DNA from: Limnochorda pilosa
GTDB taxonomy: Bacteria > Bacillota > Limnochordia > Limnochordales > Limnochordaceae
Assembly (NCBI RefSeq): GCF_001544015.1
Contig: NZ_AP014924.1
Span: 1,240,001-1,304,000, forward strand
DNA length: 64,000 nucleotides
Direction of reading: 5' to 3'
A model generated the notes under the pieces. It was not told the origin of the DNA and searched no databases. It worked only from the letters and a program-made list of their open reading frames with translations. Position numbers and translations under genes: made by a program. Of this stretch, positions 9,742-18,325 are shown in pieces (positions within the stretch are counted from its first letter, which is position 1; every line of letters begins with the position of its first letter).

Positions 9742-10707
9742 ATGGTCCGAAGGACGGCGATGAAGATGAGCGCACGGGCCAGACGGCCCGCGCAGGAGAC
9801 GAGCAATCCGACGCCGACGCAGGGGCACCGGTCGCCACACTCCCGTGCCGGCCTCCGCATCCTGGCGGCGCTCTGCCTGGGTCTGGGCCTCCTGGCCCAG
9901 GCCCCGGCGGGGGCCCAGGAGGACTACGCCGGGACCGCCGCCCACCTCCAGATCGGCATGGGCGCCCGCGCCCTGGCCATGGGCGGGGCCTTCGTGGCCG
10001 TGGCCGACGACGCCACCGCCCTCCACTACAACCCCGCGGGCCTCGCTACCCTTCAAGGGCTCGAGCTCACCTCCTTCTACTCCAGCGAGTACGGCGCCTC
10101 GAGCTACGGGGCCCTGGGGGTGGCCGGTCCGGGGCTGGGGGCGGGCGTGCAGTGGCTGGGCTCGCCGGGGATCGAGGCCCGCGACCCCTACGCCAACCCC
10201 ACGGGCTCCTTCGACCTCGCCCTGGCCGCCGCCCGGCTCGCCTACGCCCGGCGGCTGGGGCCGGTGGCCGCGGGCCTGGAGCTGACCTACGTGAGCGAGA
10301 GTCTCGCCTCGGTGACGGGCAACGGCCTCACCGGCGACGTGGGGGTGCTCGCCCCCTTGGGCCCGGTGCGGCTGGGGCTGGCCGCCCGAAACCTCTGGGG
10401 CACGCTCGGGTACACCTCGGGCACCTCGGACCCCTTCGACCCTGTCTACGTGGTGGGGATGGCCTGGCAGCCGGGCCGCCTCACCCTGGCCCTGGACTAC
10501 GAGCTGGAGGGCCCCGTCCGCCTGGGGGCGGAGTTCCGGGTGCTCCCGGCCTTCGCCCTGAGGGCCGGGGCGTCGAGCCTGGAGGAGGAGGTCACCCTGA
10601 GCGGCGGCCTCGGCCTCGCCCTGGGCGGGCTCCGCCTGGACTACGCGTACCTGCAGCCCAAGGTGCTCCCAGGGACCCACCGGCTCTCGCTGGGGTATCG
10701 ATTCTAG
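9742..10707 (+). CDS. PorV/PorQ (UPF0164) family outer-membrane beta-barrel protein
   Basis: The product is 321 residues long. An N-terminal signal sequence (hydrophobic run [14 protein letters not shown], then AGAQE) is preceded by a basic n-region. The mature start carries the family hallmark GMGARALAMGGAFVA followed by DDATALHYNPAGLA, and the rest is alternating beta-strand pattern ending in an aromatic residue (SLGYRF), as expected of an outer-membrane barrel. In Bacteroidota PorV shuttles type IX cargo; the role here is inferred. The ATG at 9742 follows AGGGAGG with 10 nt spacing. An in-frame ATG at 9721 overlaps the stop of the protease gene, so the two are probably cotranslated. An outer-membrane protein in a genome with Bacillota genes implies a diderm cell. 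Confidence 0.82.
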   Translation: MVRRTAMKMSARARRPAQETSNPTPTQGHRSPHSRAGLRILAALCLGLGLLAQAPAGAQEDYAGTAAHLQIGMGARALAMGGAFVAVADDATALHYNPAGLATLQGLELTSFYSSEYGASSYGALGVAGPGLGAGVQWLGSPGIEARDPYANPTGSFDLALAAARLAYARRLGPVAAGLELTYVSESLASVTGNGLTGDVGVLAPLGPVRLGLAARNLWGTLGYTSGTSDPFDPVYVVGMAWQPGRLTLALDYELEGPVRLGAEFRVLPAFALRAGASSLEEEVTLSGGLGLALGGLRLDYAYLQPKVLPGTHRLSLGYRF

Positions 10708-10735
10708 GGGGAGGGTCGTTCGGGAGCCCCAGAGC

Positions 10736-10770
10736 GGCCGGCCGGCGTCCTTCGCAGGGCGCGGCCGGCC
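10736..10770 (+). terminator. GC-rich hairpin after the porV-like gene
   Basis: Arms 10736-10751 and 10756-10770 pair through GGCCGGCC and an imperfect inner stem with a TCGC-type loop. No strong T-run follows (CCTTGC), so it is a terminator-like structure rather than a classical intrinsic terminator. It lies between the porV-like gene and the lacI promoter region. Confidence 0.5.
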
Positions 10771-10857
10771 CCTTGCACGTCCCAGAGAGGCTGCGACTGA
10801 CTCCGAAACAGGGCGCGGCGATAGACTCGCCCGCAGGGAGGAAGAGGCGGGTTTGCG

Positions 10858-10871
10858 TCGAAACGATTCGA
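10858..10871. promoter_or_regulatory. LacI-family operator upstream of lacI-galE-galT
   Basis: The sequence TCGAAACGATTCGA has perfect 5-bp outer arms around a CG-centred AAACGATT core typical of LacI/GalR operators. It sits 10 nt upstream of the first candidate start of the LacI gene. Its exact reverse complement occurs at 14426-14439 before the galactan transporter operon. This indicates autoregulation. Confidence 0.75.
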
Positions 10872-10881
10872 TGAACGCGGG

Positions 10882-12021
10882 ATGGGGTGTGCTAGGGCTA
10901 TGCCGATGCGCCGACGGCCTGTCGATGCCGGATGGCCTCCCACGCGCCGGGGGGCTCCCTCCGAGGAAACTTCCCTTCAGAGCCGCCCGCGGGTCACGAT
11001 CCGCGACGTGGCTCGGGCCGCGGCAGTGGCACCATCCACGGTCTCCCTGGCCTTCAACGAGCCCGAGAGGGTGCAGCCGGCCACCCGGGAGCGCGTGCTT
11101 GCGGCGGCTCGGCACCTCCGGTACCAGCCCAGCGCCATCGCCCGGCGCCTGGTCACCGGGCGGGCCGATGTGCTCGCCGTGATCCTACCCAATACCCGTA
11201 ACCCCTTCTTCGGGAACGTAGTGCAGGGCATCGAAAGCGTGGCGGCTCAGGCCGGTCTGGACGTGATGCTCTTTACCACCGAGAACGACCCAGGGCTCGA
11301 GCGGCAGCGCCTGGAGAGCGCGGTGCGGAACCGGGCGGACGGGGTGGTCCTGGTGGGCGAGCACCGGGCGGGGCCGGACCTCGCGGCGCGCCTCCTGACC
11401 GAGCTTGCGTCGGCAGGAACGCGGCTCGTGCTGGTGGAGCGACAGGCCCAAGGGTCGCCGGCGATCTGGGCGGACAAGCGGGAAGGCGCGAGGCAGGCGG
11501 TCCAACACCTGATCGAGCTGGGGCACCGCCGGATCGCGTTCGTCGGAGGCCTGCTCCAGCAGGGCGGATCGCACCAGCGGCTGGCCGGCTACCGCGAGGC
11601 CATGGCCGGTTACGGTCTTGAGCCGCGGCCAGCGTGGATCGTCGACGGTGGCTTCACCCCGGAGGGAGGCTATCGAGCGGGAAGCGAGCTTATGGGGCGA
11701 TGCCCGGAGCTCACCGCCTTCTTCGCGGCCAACGACCTGATGGCCCTGGGACTGCTCCGGGCGCTGCACGAGGCGGGGCGACGGGTGCCTGACGACGCCT
11801 CGGTGGTGGGCTTCGACGACATCCCCGAGGCAGCCTTCCTCACCCCGGCCCTGACCACCGTGGACATGCCCATGGAACGCCTGGGCCGGAGGGCGATGGA
11901 GATCATGCTGCGCATGCTTCGGGGAGAGACCCTGGCCGAGTTTGAAGAAGCACTGCCCACGGAGCTGCGGGTGCGGGAGTCCACGGGGCCGGCTCCCGTG
12001 GGGCGTCGCACGCAGGGGTAG
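10882..12021 (+). CDS. LacI-family transcriptional regulator of galactan/galactose genes
   Basis: The N-terminal helix-turn-helix is clear (VTIRDVARAAAVAPSTVSLAFN, about residues 38-59), followed by the hinge region and a periplasmic-binding-protein-like effector domain (LAVILPNTRNPFFGNVVQGIE, later FFAANDLMALGLLRAL and VVGFDDIPEAAFLTP). About 36 residues precede the helix-turn-helix, more than usual, so translation may begin at the in-frame ATG at 10900 or 10906 (AGGG at 10895-10898). The gene leads a tight operon with galE and galT and is divided from the transporter genes only by galT. By position it is the counterpart of GanR of Bacillus, probably released by galactose or galactobiose; the ligand is inference. 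Confidence 0.9.
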   Translation: MGCARAMPMRRRPVDAGWPPTRRGAPSEETSLQSRPRVTIRDVARAAAVAPSTVSLAFNEPERVQPATRERVLAAARHLRYQPSAIARRLVTGRADVLAVILPNTRNPFFGNVVQGIESVAAQAGLDVMLFTTENDPGLERQRLESAVRNRADGVVLVGEHRAGPDLAARLLTELASAGTRLVLVERQAQGSPAIWADKREGARQAVQHLIELGHRRIAFVGGLLQQGGSHQRLAGYREAMAGYGLEPRPAWIVDGGFTPEGGYRAGSELMGRCPELTAFFAANDLMALGLLRALHEAGRRVPDDASVVGFDDIPEAAFLTPALTTVDMPMERLGRRAMEIMLRMLRGETLAEFEEALPTELRVRESTGPAPVGRRTQG

Positions 12022-12037
12022 GAAGGAGCGGAGCGCG

Positions 12038-13291
12038 ATGCGGATCCTGGTCACCGGCGGGGCCGGCTACATCGGAAGCCACGTGGCGGCGCTGCTGCAC
12101 GAGCGGGGCGACACGGTGCGGGTGGTGGATGACCTGTCCAAGGGGCACGTGGAGGCCGTGAAGGGACCGGGGCTGATCCGGGCGGATCTTCGGCGGCCCC
12201 AGGAGCTCGAGGCGGCATTCAGCGGGGGCCCGTGGGACGCGGTGATCCACCTGGCTGCCTCCAGCCTGGTGGGTGAGTCGATGGAGGCGCCCGCGCGTTA
12301 CTACGAGAACAATGTCGTGGGCGGCTTCCACCTGGTGGAGGCCATGCGCCGTCACGGGGTGACGAGACTGGTCTTCTCCTCCACCGCCGCCGTCTACGGC
12401 GAGCCGGAGCGCGTGCCCATCGTGGAGGAGGAGCCTCCCCGGCCGACCAACCCCTACGGGGCCACCAAGCTCGCCTTCGAGGAGATGCTTCACTGGTACG
12501 GGGAGGCCTACGGGCTGCGCTCGGTCAGCCTGCGCTACTTCAACGTGGCCGGTGCCGACCCCGATCGTGGCCTGGGCGAGGATCACCACCCCGAGACCCA
12601 CCTGATCCCCATCCTCCTGGAGGTGGCCCTGGGGCAGCGGGAGCGCTTCCAGGTCTTCGGGGACGATTACCCGACAGCCGACGGTACTTGCATCCGCGAC
12701 TACATCCACGTGCTGGACCTGGCCGAAGCCCACCTGCTCGCCCTGGACCACCTGGCCCGGGGCGGAGCCTCCCGCACCTACAACCTGGGGAACGGCGCCG
12801 GTTTCAGCGTGCGGGAGGTCTGCGAGGCCGCCCGGCGGGTGATCGGCCGGCCCATCCCGACCGTGGTAGGGCCCCGCCGCCCCGGCGACCCCCCGGTACT
12901 GGTGGCCAGCTCGGAGCGCATCCGGGCCGAGCTGGGGTGGGTACCCCGCCGGCCTTCGGTGGAAGAGATGATCGAAAGTGCCTGGCACTGGCGGCTGGCG
13001 CATCCGGACGGGTTTCCCGCGAAGGGGCGGGGGGAGCCGGGCAAGGCTCCGCAGGGGGCGGCTGAACCGCCGCGCGCCCCCTCGCCTTCAGGGGCGGACC
13101 ACCTGGCAGACCCACCCTTGCCCCCCCGCCTGACCCGCTCCCAGGAGCGGAAGGCCGATGGACGCTACCTGGTCTACTACGGATTTCCCGGGGAATCGGC
13201 GTGGGAGGAGGGCGCCCGGGCTGGGGGCCGGCCCGTGGATTCGGCCACGCCGGGCGCCTCCCCGTCCGGGGAGGATGAGTCCTGTGTCTGA
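12038..13291 (+). CDS. galE: UDP-glucose 4-epimerase
   Basis: GalE interconverts UDP-galactose and UDP-glucose, the last step of the Leloir pathway. The N-terminal NAD-binding glycine motif is VTGGAGYIGSH. The catalytic Ser/Thr lies in SSTAAVYG, the YxxxK pair in NPYGATK, and RYFNVAGAD is typical of the family. The ATG at 12038 follows GGAAGGAG and begins 16 nt after the lacI stop. Conserved sequence ends near residue 328 (WHWRLAHPDGF). About 85 further Pro/Gly/Ala-rich residues run to the stop and have no counterpart in standard GalE of about 330 residues. The stop overlaps the galT start. Confidence 0.95.
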   Translation: MRILVTGGAGYIGSHVAALLHERGDTVRVVDDLSKGHVEAVKGPGLIRADLRRPQELEAAFSGGPWDAVIHLAASSLVGESMEAPARYYENNVVGGFHLVEAMRRHGVTRLVFSSTAAVYGEPERVPIVEEEPPRPTNPYGATKLAFEEMLHWYGEAYGLRSVSLRYFNVAGADPDRGLGEDHHPETHLIPILLEVALGQRERFQVFGDDYPTADGTCIRDYIHVLDLAEAHLLALDHLARGGASRTYNLGNGAGFSVREVCEAARRVIGRPIPTVVGPRRPGDPPVLVASSERIRAELGWVPRRPSVEEMIESAWHWRLAHPDGFPAKGRGEPGKAPQGAAEPPRAPSPSGADHLADPPLPPRLTRSQERKADGRYLVYYGFPGESAWEEGARAGGRPVDSATPGASPSGEDESCV

Positions 13292-14303
13292 GCTCCGCTG
13301 GCACCCGCTGCTGGAGCAGTGGGTGATCACCGCCACCCACCGCCAGGATCGGACCTACAAGCCGCCGGCGGACCACTGCCCCCTCTGCCCGACCCGGCCG
13401 GGGGGTGAGCCCACCGAGATCCCGGCCGCCCGGTACCAGATCGCCGTCTTCGAGAACCGCTTCCCTTCGCTGGTCACCCCGGCGCCGCAGCCGGCGGTGC
13501 AAGCGACCGAGCTGAGCCCTGTGGAGCCGGCGGCGGGGCGCTGCGAGGTCGTCTGCTACACGCCCGAGCACGAGGGCTCCCTGGCCACTCTGCCCCCCGA
13601 GCACGCCTTCCGCCTGGTCCAGGTCTGGACCGACCGCTACCGCACCCTCATGAGCCAGCCGGGGGTGCGCTACGTGCTCATCTTCGAGAACCGGGGCGAG
13701 GTGGTGGGGGTGACCCTCCACCACCCCCACGGCCAGGTCTACGCCTTCCCCTACGTGCCGCCCGTGCCCCTGCGGGAGCTGGAGGCGCAGGCCCGCTTCC
13801 AGGGCGAGCGCGCCGAGGGCCCCGAAAGCTGCCTGCTCTGCCGCCAGCTCGCCCTCGAGCACCAAGATGGGCGGCGGGTGCTGGCGGAGAACGAAGGCTT
13901 CACGGCCGTGATCCCCTTCTACGCCCGGTACCCGTACGAGGTCCACGTGATCGCCCGGCGGCACCGCGCGTCGCTGGCGGAGCTGAGCGAGGCCGAGCAG
14001 CGGGACCTGGCGGCCATCCTCCAGGGGGTGGTGGGGACGTACGATCGGCTCTACGGCTTTCCCTTCCCCTACGTGATGGTGATGCACCAGGCCCCCAAGC
14101 CACCGGCGCCGGCCTCGGGTCACTTCCACGTGGAGTTCTACCCGCCCCACCGCACGCGGGAGAAGCTCAAGTACCTGGCGGGCTGCGAGCAGGGGGCGGG
14201 CTCCTTCATCAACGACACGCTGCCCGAGGAGAAGGCGGCGGAATTGCGGCGTTGCTGGACCTGGGGGCCGGCGCGCGGGGCGGGAGCGCAGGGCCTCAGG
14301 TGA
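13284..14303 (+). CDS. galT: Galactose-1-phosphate uridylyltransferase
   Basis: GalT transfers UMP from UDP-glucose to galactose 1-phosphate. The protein of about 340 residues has the HIT-like fold signatures: HPLLEQWV at the start, the CPLCPTRPGG zinc site, the catalytic His-Pro-His in HHPHGQVYAFPY, and a second zinc region (ESCLLCRQL) near the middle. The GTG at 13284 lies 9 nt after GGGGAGG and overlaps the galE stop, giving translational coupling. The in-frame ATG at 13275 directly abuts the ribosome binding site and is less likely. It completes a lacI-galE-galT operon; galK lies 7.4 kb downstream in the same locus. Confidence 0.94.
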   Translation: MSELRWHPLLEQWVITATHRQDRTYKPPADHCPLCPTRPGGEPTEIPAARYQIAVFENRFPSLVTPAPQPAVQATELSPVEPAAGRCEVVCYTPEHEGSLATLPPEHAFRLVQVWTDRYRTLMSQPGVRYVLIFENRGEVVGVTLHHPHGQVYAFPYVPPVPLRELEAQARFQGERAEGPESCLLCRQLALEHQDGRRVLAENEGFTAVIPFYARYPYEVHVIARRHRASLAELSEAEQRDLAAILQGVVGTYDRLYGFPFPYVMVMHQAPKPPAPASGHFHVEFYPPHRTREKLKYLAGCEQGAGSFINDTLPEEKAAELRRCWTWGPARGAGAQGLR

Positions 14304-14424
14304 CCCTGGGTTCGCCCCGCGCCCCCGCGTGGGACGGCCTCTCCGGCTCCGCCGGCTCAGGTCTGGAAGGAGATGGGTCAGAGAGCACGAACCAGAAGGG
14401 CGAGAAGGTGGCTCGTACCGCAGC

Positions 14425-14440
14425 ATCGAATCGTTTCGAT
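14425..14440. promoter_or_regulatory. LacI-family operator upstream of the galactan transporter operon
   Basis: ATCGAATCGTTTCGAT contains the exact reverse complement of the operator at 10858-10871 and extends the outer symmetry by one more base pair. It lies about 140 nt before the binding-protein start. The shared site implies that the LacI regulator controls both operons. Confidence 0.75.
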
Positions 14441-14580
14441 TATGCAGGACAGGCGGCGGGAGAGGGGCGAGCCCGCTGCCCGCAGGCAGACCGGGGCCAG
14501 AGATGGGGCGGACCCGCCCCGCGGCCACCGGTGAAGGTGCTCGTTCACCTCACGCGAGGAAGAGAAAGGAGGCCCTGCGC

Positions 14581-15792
14581 ATGGTCGCGAGGCGTTGGCT
14601 GGTGCGTACCTCCCTGTTGGTCCTCATGGTGCTGGCTCTCGGGAGCGCGGGTGTGGGCGCGCAGTCGCCGGACCGGCTCGTCATTTGGTCCAGCGAGGCG
14701 CAGATTCCCGCTCTGGTCCCGATGGCGGAGCAGTTCGAGCGGGAGTACGGCATCCCCATGGAGGTGCGGGAGCTCAGCTTCGGGGATATCCGCTCGAACT
14801 TCCTCATCTCGGCCCCTACCGGAACGGGCCCTGACCTCATCGTGGGTGCTCATGACTGGGTCGGTGAGCTGGCTGGGACGGGTCTGCTGGAACCGATCGA
14901 ACTACCGGCCGGAACGCTCCAGGAGTTCACGCCTGTGGCCCTGGAGGCCTTCACGTACGATGGCAAGCTCTTCGGCCTGCCCTACGCCATCGAGGCCATC
15001 GCGCTCATGTACAACAAGGACCTGGTGCCTGATCCACCGGAGACCTTCGATGAACTCCTCGCCATCGCGCGAGCGCAGACCGACCCAGCCGCGCGGCGCT
15101 TCGGTTTCCTCTATCCGAACAACGAACTCTACTACTCGTTCCCCTTCCTGGCCGCCAAGGGAGGCTACATCTTCCGCTTCACCGGCCAGGGCTTCGACCC
15201 CACCGACGTCGGCGTGGACAATGAAGGAGGCATCGCCGGCGCCCGGATCGTGCAGCTCCTGGCTGCCGAGGACCTCGTTCCCCGGGGCACCGACTACCAG
15301 ACCATGAGGGCCCTCTTCCTGGACGGCCGGGTGGGGATGGTCCTGACGGGCCCGTGGGAGATCGTCAACGCGCGCAATGCGGGCATTCCCTACGGGGTCG
15401 CGAAGATCCCCTCGATCGATGGGAACGTCGCGCGCCCCTTCGTGGGCGTCCAGGGGTTCATGGTCAACGCGTTCAGTCCCAACAAGCTGCTGGCCATGGA
15501 ATTCTTGCAGCAGTATGTCATGACCAAGGAAGGCCAGCTCGCCATCTGGGAGCACGACCCGCGGGTTCCGGCGCACCGCGAGGCCTTTGAGGCCGTGGCG
15601 GAGGATCCCGACATCGCAGCCTTCGGGGCCAGCGCCGCCGATGGTATCCCGATGCCCAACATCCCCGAGATGGCCGTGGTCTGGAGCGCGCTCAACGACG
15701 CCATGACCTTCATCACCAACGGTGAACAGTCGCCCGAAGAGGCCATGGCCGTCGCTGCCCGCCAGATCCGGAACGCGATCGCGGGCCGGTAG
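14581..15792 (+). CDS. ABC transporter sugar-binding protein (MalE-like, probable galactooligosaccharide)
   Basis: The protein has 403 residues with a cleavable signal peptide (VRTSLLVLMVLALGSAGVGAQS) and no lipobox cysteine, so the mature protein should be soluble. The fold is the MalE/cyclodextrin type (LVIWSSEAQIPALVPMAEQF, TGTGPDLIVGAHDWVGEL, GLPYAIEAIALMYNKDLV, LTGPWEIVNA). The ATG at 14581 follows AAAGGAGG with 8 nt spacing. It leads the operon with two permeases, a GH53 galactanase and a GH42 beta-galactosidase, so beta-1,4-galactooligosaccharides are the likely ligand. It corresponds by context to GanS; specificity is inferred. Confidence 0.88.
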   Translation: MVARRWLVRTSLLVLMVLALGSAGVGAQSPDRLVIWSSEAQIPALVPMAEQFEREYGIPMEVRELSFGDIRSNFLISAPTGTGPDLIVGAHDWVGELAGTGLLEPIELPAGTLQEFTPVALEAFTYDGKLFGLPYAIEAIALMYNKDLVPDPPETFDELLAIARAQTDPAARRFGFLYPNNELYYSFPFLAAKGGYIFRFTGQGFDPTDVGVDNEGGIAGARIVQLLAAEDLVPRGTDYQTMRALFLDGRVGMVLTGPWEIVNARNAGIPYGVAKIPSIDGNVARPFVGVQGFMVNAFSPNKLLAMEFLQQYVMTKEGQLAIWEHDPRVPAHREAFEAVAEDPDIAAFGASAADGIPMPNIPEMAVVWSALNDAMTFITNGEQSPEEAMAVAARQIRNAIAGR

Positions 15793-15858
15793 GCCGCTTG
15801 GGAAAGGTGCAGGGAGATGGCTGCGCCAGCCTCGATGGCGCAGCCATCCCTGTGAAGG

Positions 15859-17475
15859 ATGGAGGCGAGGCCGGTGAGAGTGGCTCAGGGTTCCCCTACA
15901 GGCTCCGTCTCGAGGGTACCGGGGCGGGCACCGCGGTCTGCAGGCACGTTTTTGGGCGTCTTGCTCATCGGCCTTCTGGACGTAGCCGGCGCGTGGTTTG
16001 CATCCCAGTTCTACCTCGATGGCGCCTGGGCACCCGCTCTTGCGATCCTGGTAGGGATCATCGGGACCACGTGGGTCTACACCAGCAGTCGGACGTACCC
16101 GCTCCGGTACATCTGGCCCGGGCTGATCTTCTTCATCCTCTTGGTGGTCTATCCCATCGGCTACACGGTCTACCTGGCCTTCACCAACACGGGCAGCGGA
16201 CACCTGCTCTCCAAGGAGCAGGTCATCCGCCAGTTCGAGGAGACGGTCTACACGCCCCAGGGCGCGCGCCGCTTCCCCTTCACAGCGTTCCAGTCGCCCT
16301 CGGGAGAGATCACTTTCGTCCTGTACGTGGACGAGGGCCGGCCCCTGCTCCTCGAGGACGGCAAGGCCCGGCCCGTCGATCCGGACGCCGACCGCGCGCT
16401 GGATACCGACGGCGACGGACGCATCGATCGATGGGGAGACGCCGAACCTCTTGCGATGGGTGCTCTCGCCCGGCAGCTATCCAGGCTTCAGGCCGTGCTC
16501 TTTGAGTGGAACGATGCCTTTCTGCGCCTGGCCAGTCTGAAGGAGTTCGCAGAGGTCCGTCCTGCATACCGTTACGATGCCGATGCGGACGTGCTCACGG
16601 ACCTGCGCACCGGGAAGGCGTATCGGCCCGTGGGTGGCTCCTTAACCGACGAAGAGGGGAAGAAGCTCGAACCAGGCTTCGTCGAATACGTCGGCCTGGC
16701 CAACTTCGTCCGTCTCTTCACCGATCCGGCGGTCTCGGGTCCTTTCCTGCGCGTCTTCCTTTGGACGTTCGCCTGGGCGGCCCTGACGGTCGTGCTTCAG
16801 TCGGTGGTGGGTATGAGCCTTGCGCTCTTGCTCAACGACCCTTATCTGAAGCTGCGCAACTTCCACAGGAGCATCTTGATCTTGCCCTATGCTGTGCCTG
16901 CGTTCATCTCCATCCTCGTTTGGAACGGTCTCCTCAACACCGAAATGGGCGCCGTCAACGACATGCTCAACTGGCTGGGGCTCCCGCGCATCCCATGGAT
17001 GCAGGATGCCTTCTGGGCCCGCGTGGGGCTCCTCTTGGTCAACACATGGCTCGGCTACCCCTACATGATGCTCGTGACCCTCGGAGCTCTGCAGAGCATT
17101 CCGTCGGAGCTTTACGAGGCCGCGGTGGTCGACGGCGCCAGTCCCTGGGGAGTCGTTCGCGTGGTCACGCTGCCGCTCCTGATGATCTCGATCGCGCCCC
17201 TCCTCGTCGCCTCTTTCGCGACCAACTTCAACAACTTCAACGTGATCTTCCTCCTAACAGGCGGAGGTCCCCCCATTGCGGGGGCCGAAACGCCCGCAGG
17301 CCACACGGACATCCTGATCTCGTACGCCTACCGGCTTGCCTTCCAGGGAGGTCAGGGAACCCAATTCAGCTTCGCGGCCGCTATCTCGCTGATCATCTTC
17401 CTGATCGTGGCGGTACTCACCCTGATCAACTTCCGCATGACCCGGGCTTTCGAGGAGGTGTCCGAGAATGTATAG
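15859..17475 (+). CDS. ABC transporter permease, MalF-like, with large extracytoplasmic loop
   Basis: The product has about 538 residues. Three N-terminal membrane segments (about 31-105) are followed by an extracytoplasmic loop of about 180 residues and then the permease core with the EAA motif (YEAAVVDGASPWGVVRVVTLPLL). The long loop corresponds to the MalF P2 domain. It contains DTDGDGRID from residue 182, a calcium-binding EF-hand/dockerin-type loop that is unusual for this family. The ATG at 15859 has no well-spaced ribosome binding site; the in-frame GTG at 15874 follows GGAGG by 8 nt and may be the true start. It overlaps the next permease by 8 nt. Confidence 0.88.
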   Translation: MEARPVRVAQGSPTGSVSRVPGRAPRSAGTFLGVLLIGLLDVAGAWFASQFYLDGAWAPALAILVGIIGTTWVYTSSRTYPLRYIWPGLIFFILLVVYPIGYTVYLAFTNTGSGHLLSKEQVIRQFEETVYTPQGARRFPFTAFQSPSGEITFVLYVDEGRPLLLEDGKARPVDPDADRALDTDGDGRIDRWGDAEPLAMGALARQLSRLQAVLFEWNDAFLRLASLKEFAEVRPAYRYDADADVLTDLRTGKAYRPVGGSLTDEEGKKLEPGFVEYVGLANFVRLFTDPAVSGPFLRVFLWTFAWAALTVVLQSVVGMSLALLLNDPYLKLRNFHRSILILPYAVPAFISILVWNGLLNTEMGAVNDMLNWLGLPRIPWMQDAFWARVGLLLVNTWLGYPYMMLVTLGALQSIPSELYEAAVVDGASPWGVVRVVTLPLLMISIAPLLVASFATNFNNFNVIFLLTGGGPPIAGAETPAGHTDILISYAYRLAFQGGQGTQFSFAAAISLIIFLIVAVLTLINFRMTRAFEEVSENV

Positions 17476-18325
17476 GCGGCCTGGCTTGTTGGGTCAAGCC
17501 TGGCGCCAGGCGGTCGTCCTGGCAGCCATGGCCTTCGCGCTCTTCCCGATCGTCTGGATCTTCTCGGCCTCTCTCAGCCCCTCCAATACGCTGGTGAGCC
17601 AGAGCCTCATACCCCGCGCACCCACCTTTCAGCATTACGTCGAGCTCTTCACCAGTCCGGTCCACCCCTTCTCCCGCTGGCTGTGGAACAGCGTCAAGAT
17701 CTCCAGCACGGTCGCGGTGCTGACGGTCGCCATGGCAGCCCTGGCCGCTTACGCGTTCGCGCGCTTTCGCTTCCGGGGTCGACGGGCGGGCCTGGTGACC
17801 CTGCTCATCATTCAAATGTTCCCCCAGATGTTGACGATGGTCGCGCTCTACCTCCTGCTGCTGGCCATCGGAGAGTACGTGCCGTCGCTGGGGCTCGATA
17901 CGCACGGCGGGCTGATCCTCGTCTACCTGGGTGGGGCCGTGGGATTCAACGCGTACGTGATGAAAGGCTACTTCGACACCATCCCGCGCTCGCTGGAAGA
18001 GTCGGCGATGCTCGACGGAGCTACGACCTTCCAGGCGTTCTGGCACATCATCCTGCCGGTCTCGCGTCCTGTCCTGGCCGTCGTCTTCATGCTGGTCTTC
18101 ATCCTGACGTACTCGGACTTCCTGCTGGCCAGCATCCTCCTGAAAGATAGGAACGTCCTCACCCTCGCCGTGGGGCTTCGCGTCTTGATCGCGGGGCAGT
18201 ACCACACCCGGTGGGGGATGTTCGCAGCCGGCGCGCTCCTGGGCGCGCTCCCGGTTGCCATCCTCTTCTACCTGCTGCGGAACCAGTTCATTTCAGGATT
18301 GACCCAGGGGGCGGTGAAGGGATGA
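17468..18325 (+). CDS. ABC transporter permease, MalG-like
   Basis: This 285-residue inner-membrane protein has six predicted membrane helices and the cytoplasmic EAA loop (EESAMLDGATTFQAFWHIILP) that contacts the ATPase. It pairs with the MalF-like permease, whose end it overlaps, and its own stop overlaps the galactanase start in ATGA. No MalK/MsmX-type ATPase is encoded nearby, so a shared ATPase elsewhere in the genome must energise the importer. In Bacillus, MsmX plays this role for the Gan transporter. It corresponds by position to GanQ. Confidence 0.88.
   Translation: MYRRPGLLGQAWRQAVVLAAMAFALFPIVWIFSASLSPSNTLVSQSLIPRAPTFQHYVELFTSPVHPFSRWLWNSVKISSTVAVLTVAMAALAAYAFARFRFRGRRAGLVTLLIIQMFPQMLTMVALYLLLLAIGEYVPSLGLDTHGGLILVYLGGAVGFNAYVMKGYFDTIPRSLEESAMLDGATTFQAFWHIILPVSRPVLAVVFMLVFILTYSDFLLASILLKDRNVLTLAVGLRVLIAGQYHTRWGMFAAGALLGALPVAILFYLLRNQFISGLTQGAVKG

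Noticed and set aside
4178-9838. Very long minus-strand open frame (about 1,886 codons) opposite the subtilase
   Set aside because: Its sequence is Val/Gly/Arg/His-rich shadow coding, while the plus strand has the full catalytic triad and repeated domains; high GC content leaves antisense frames open.
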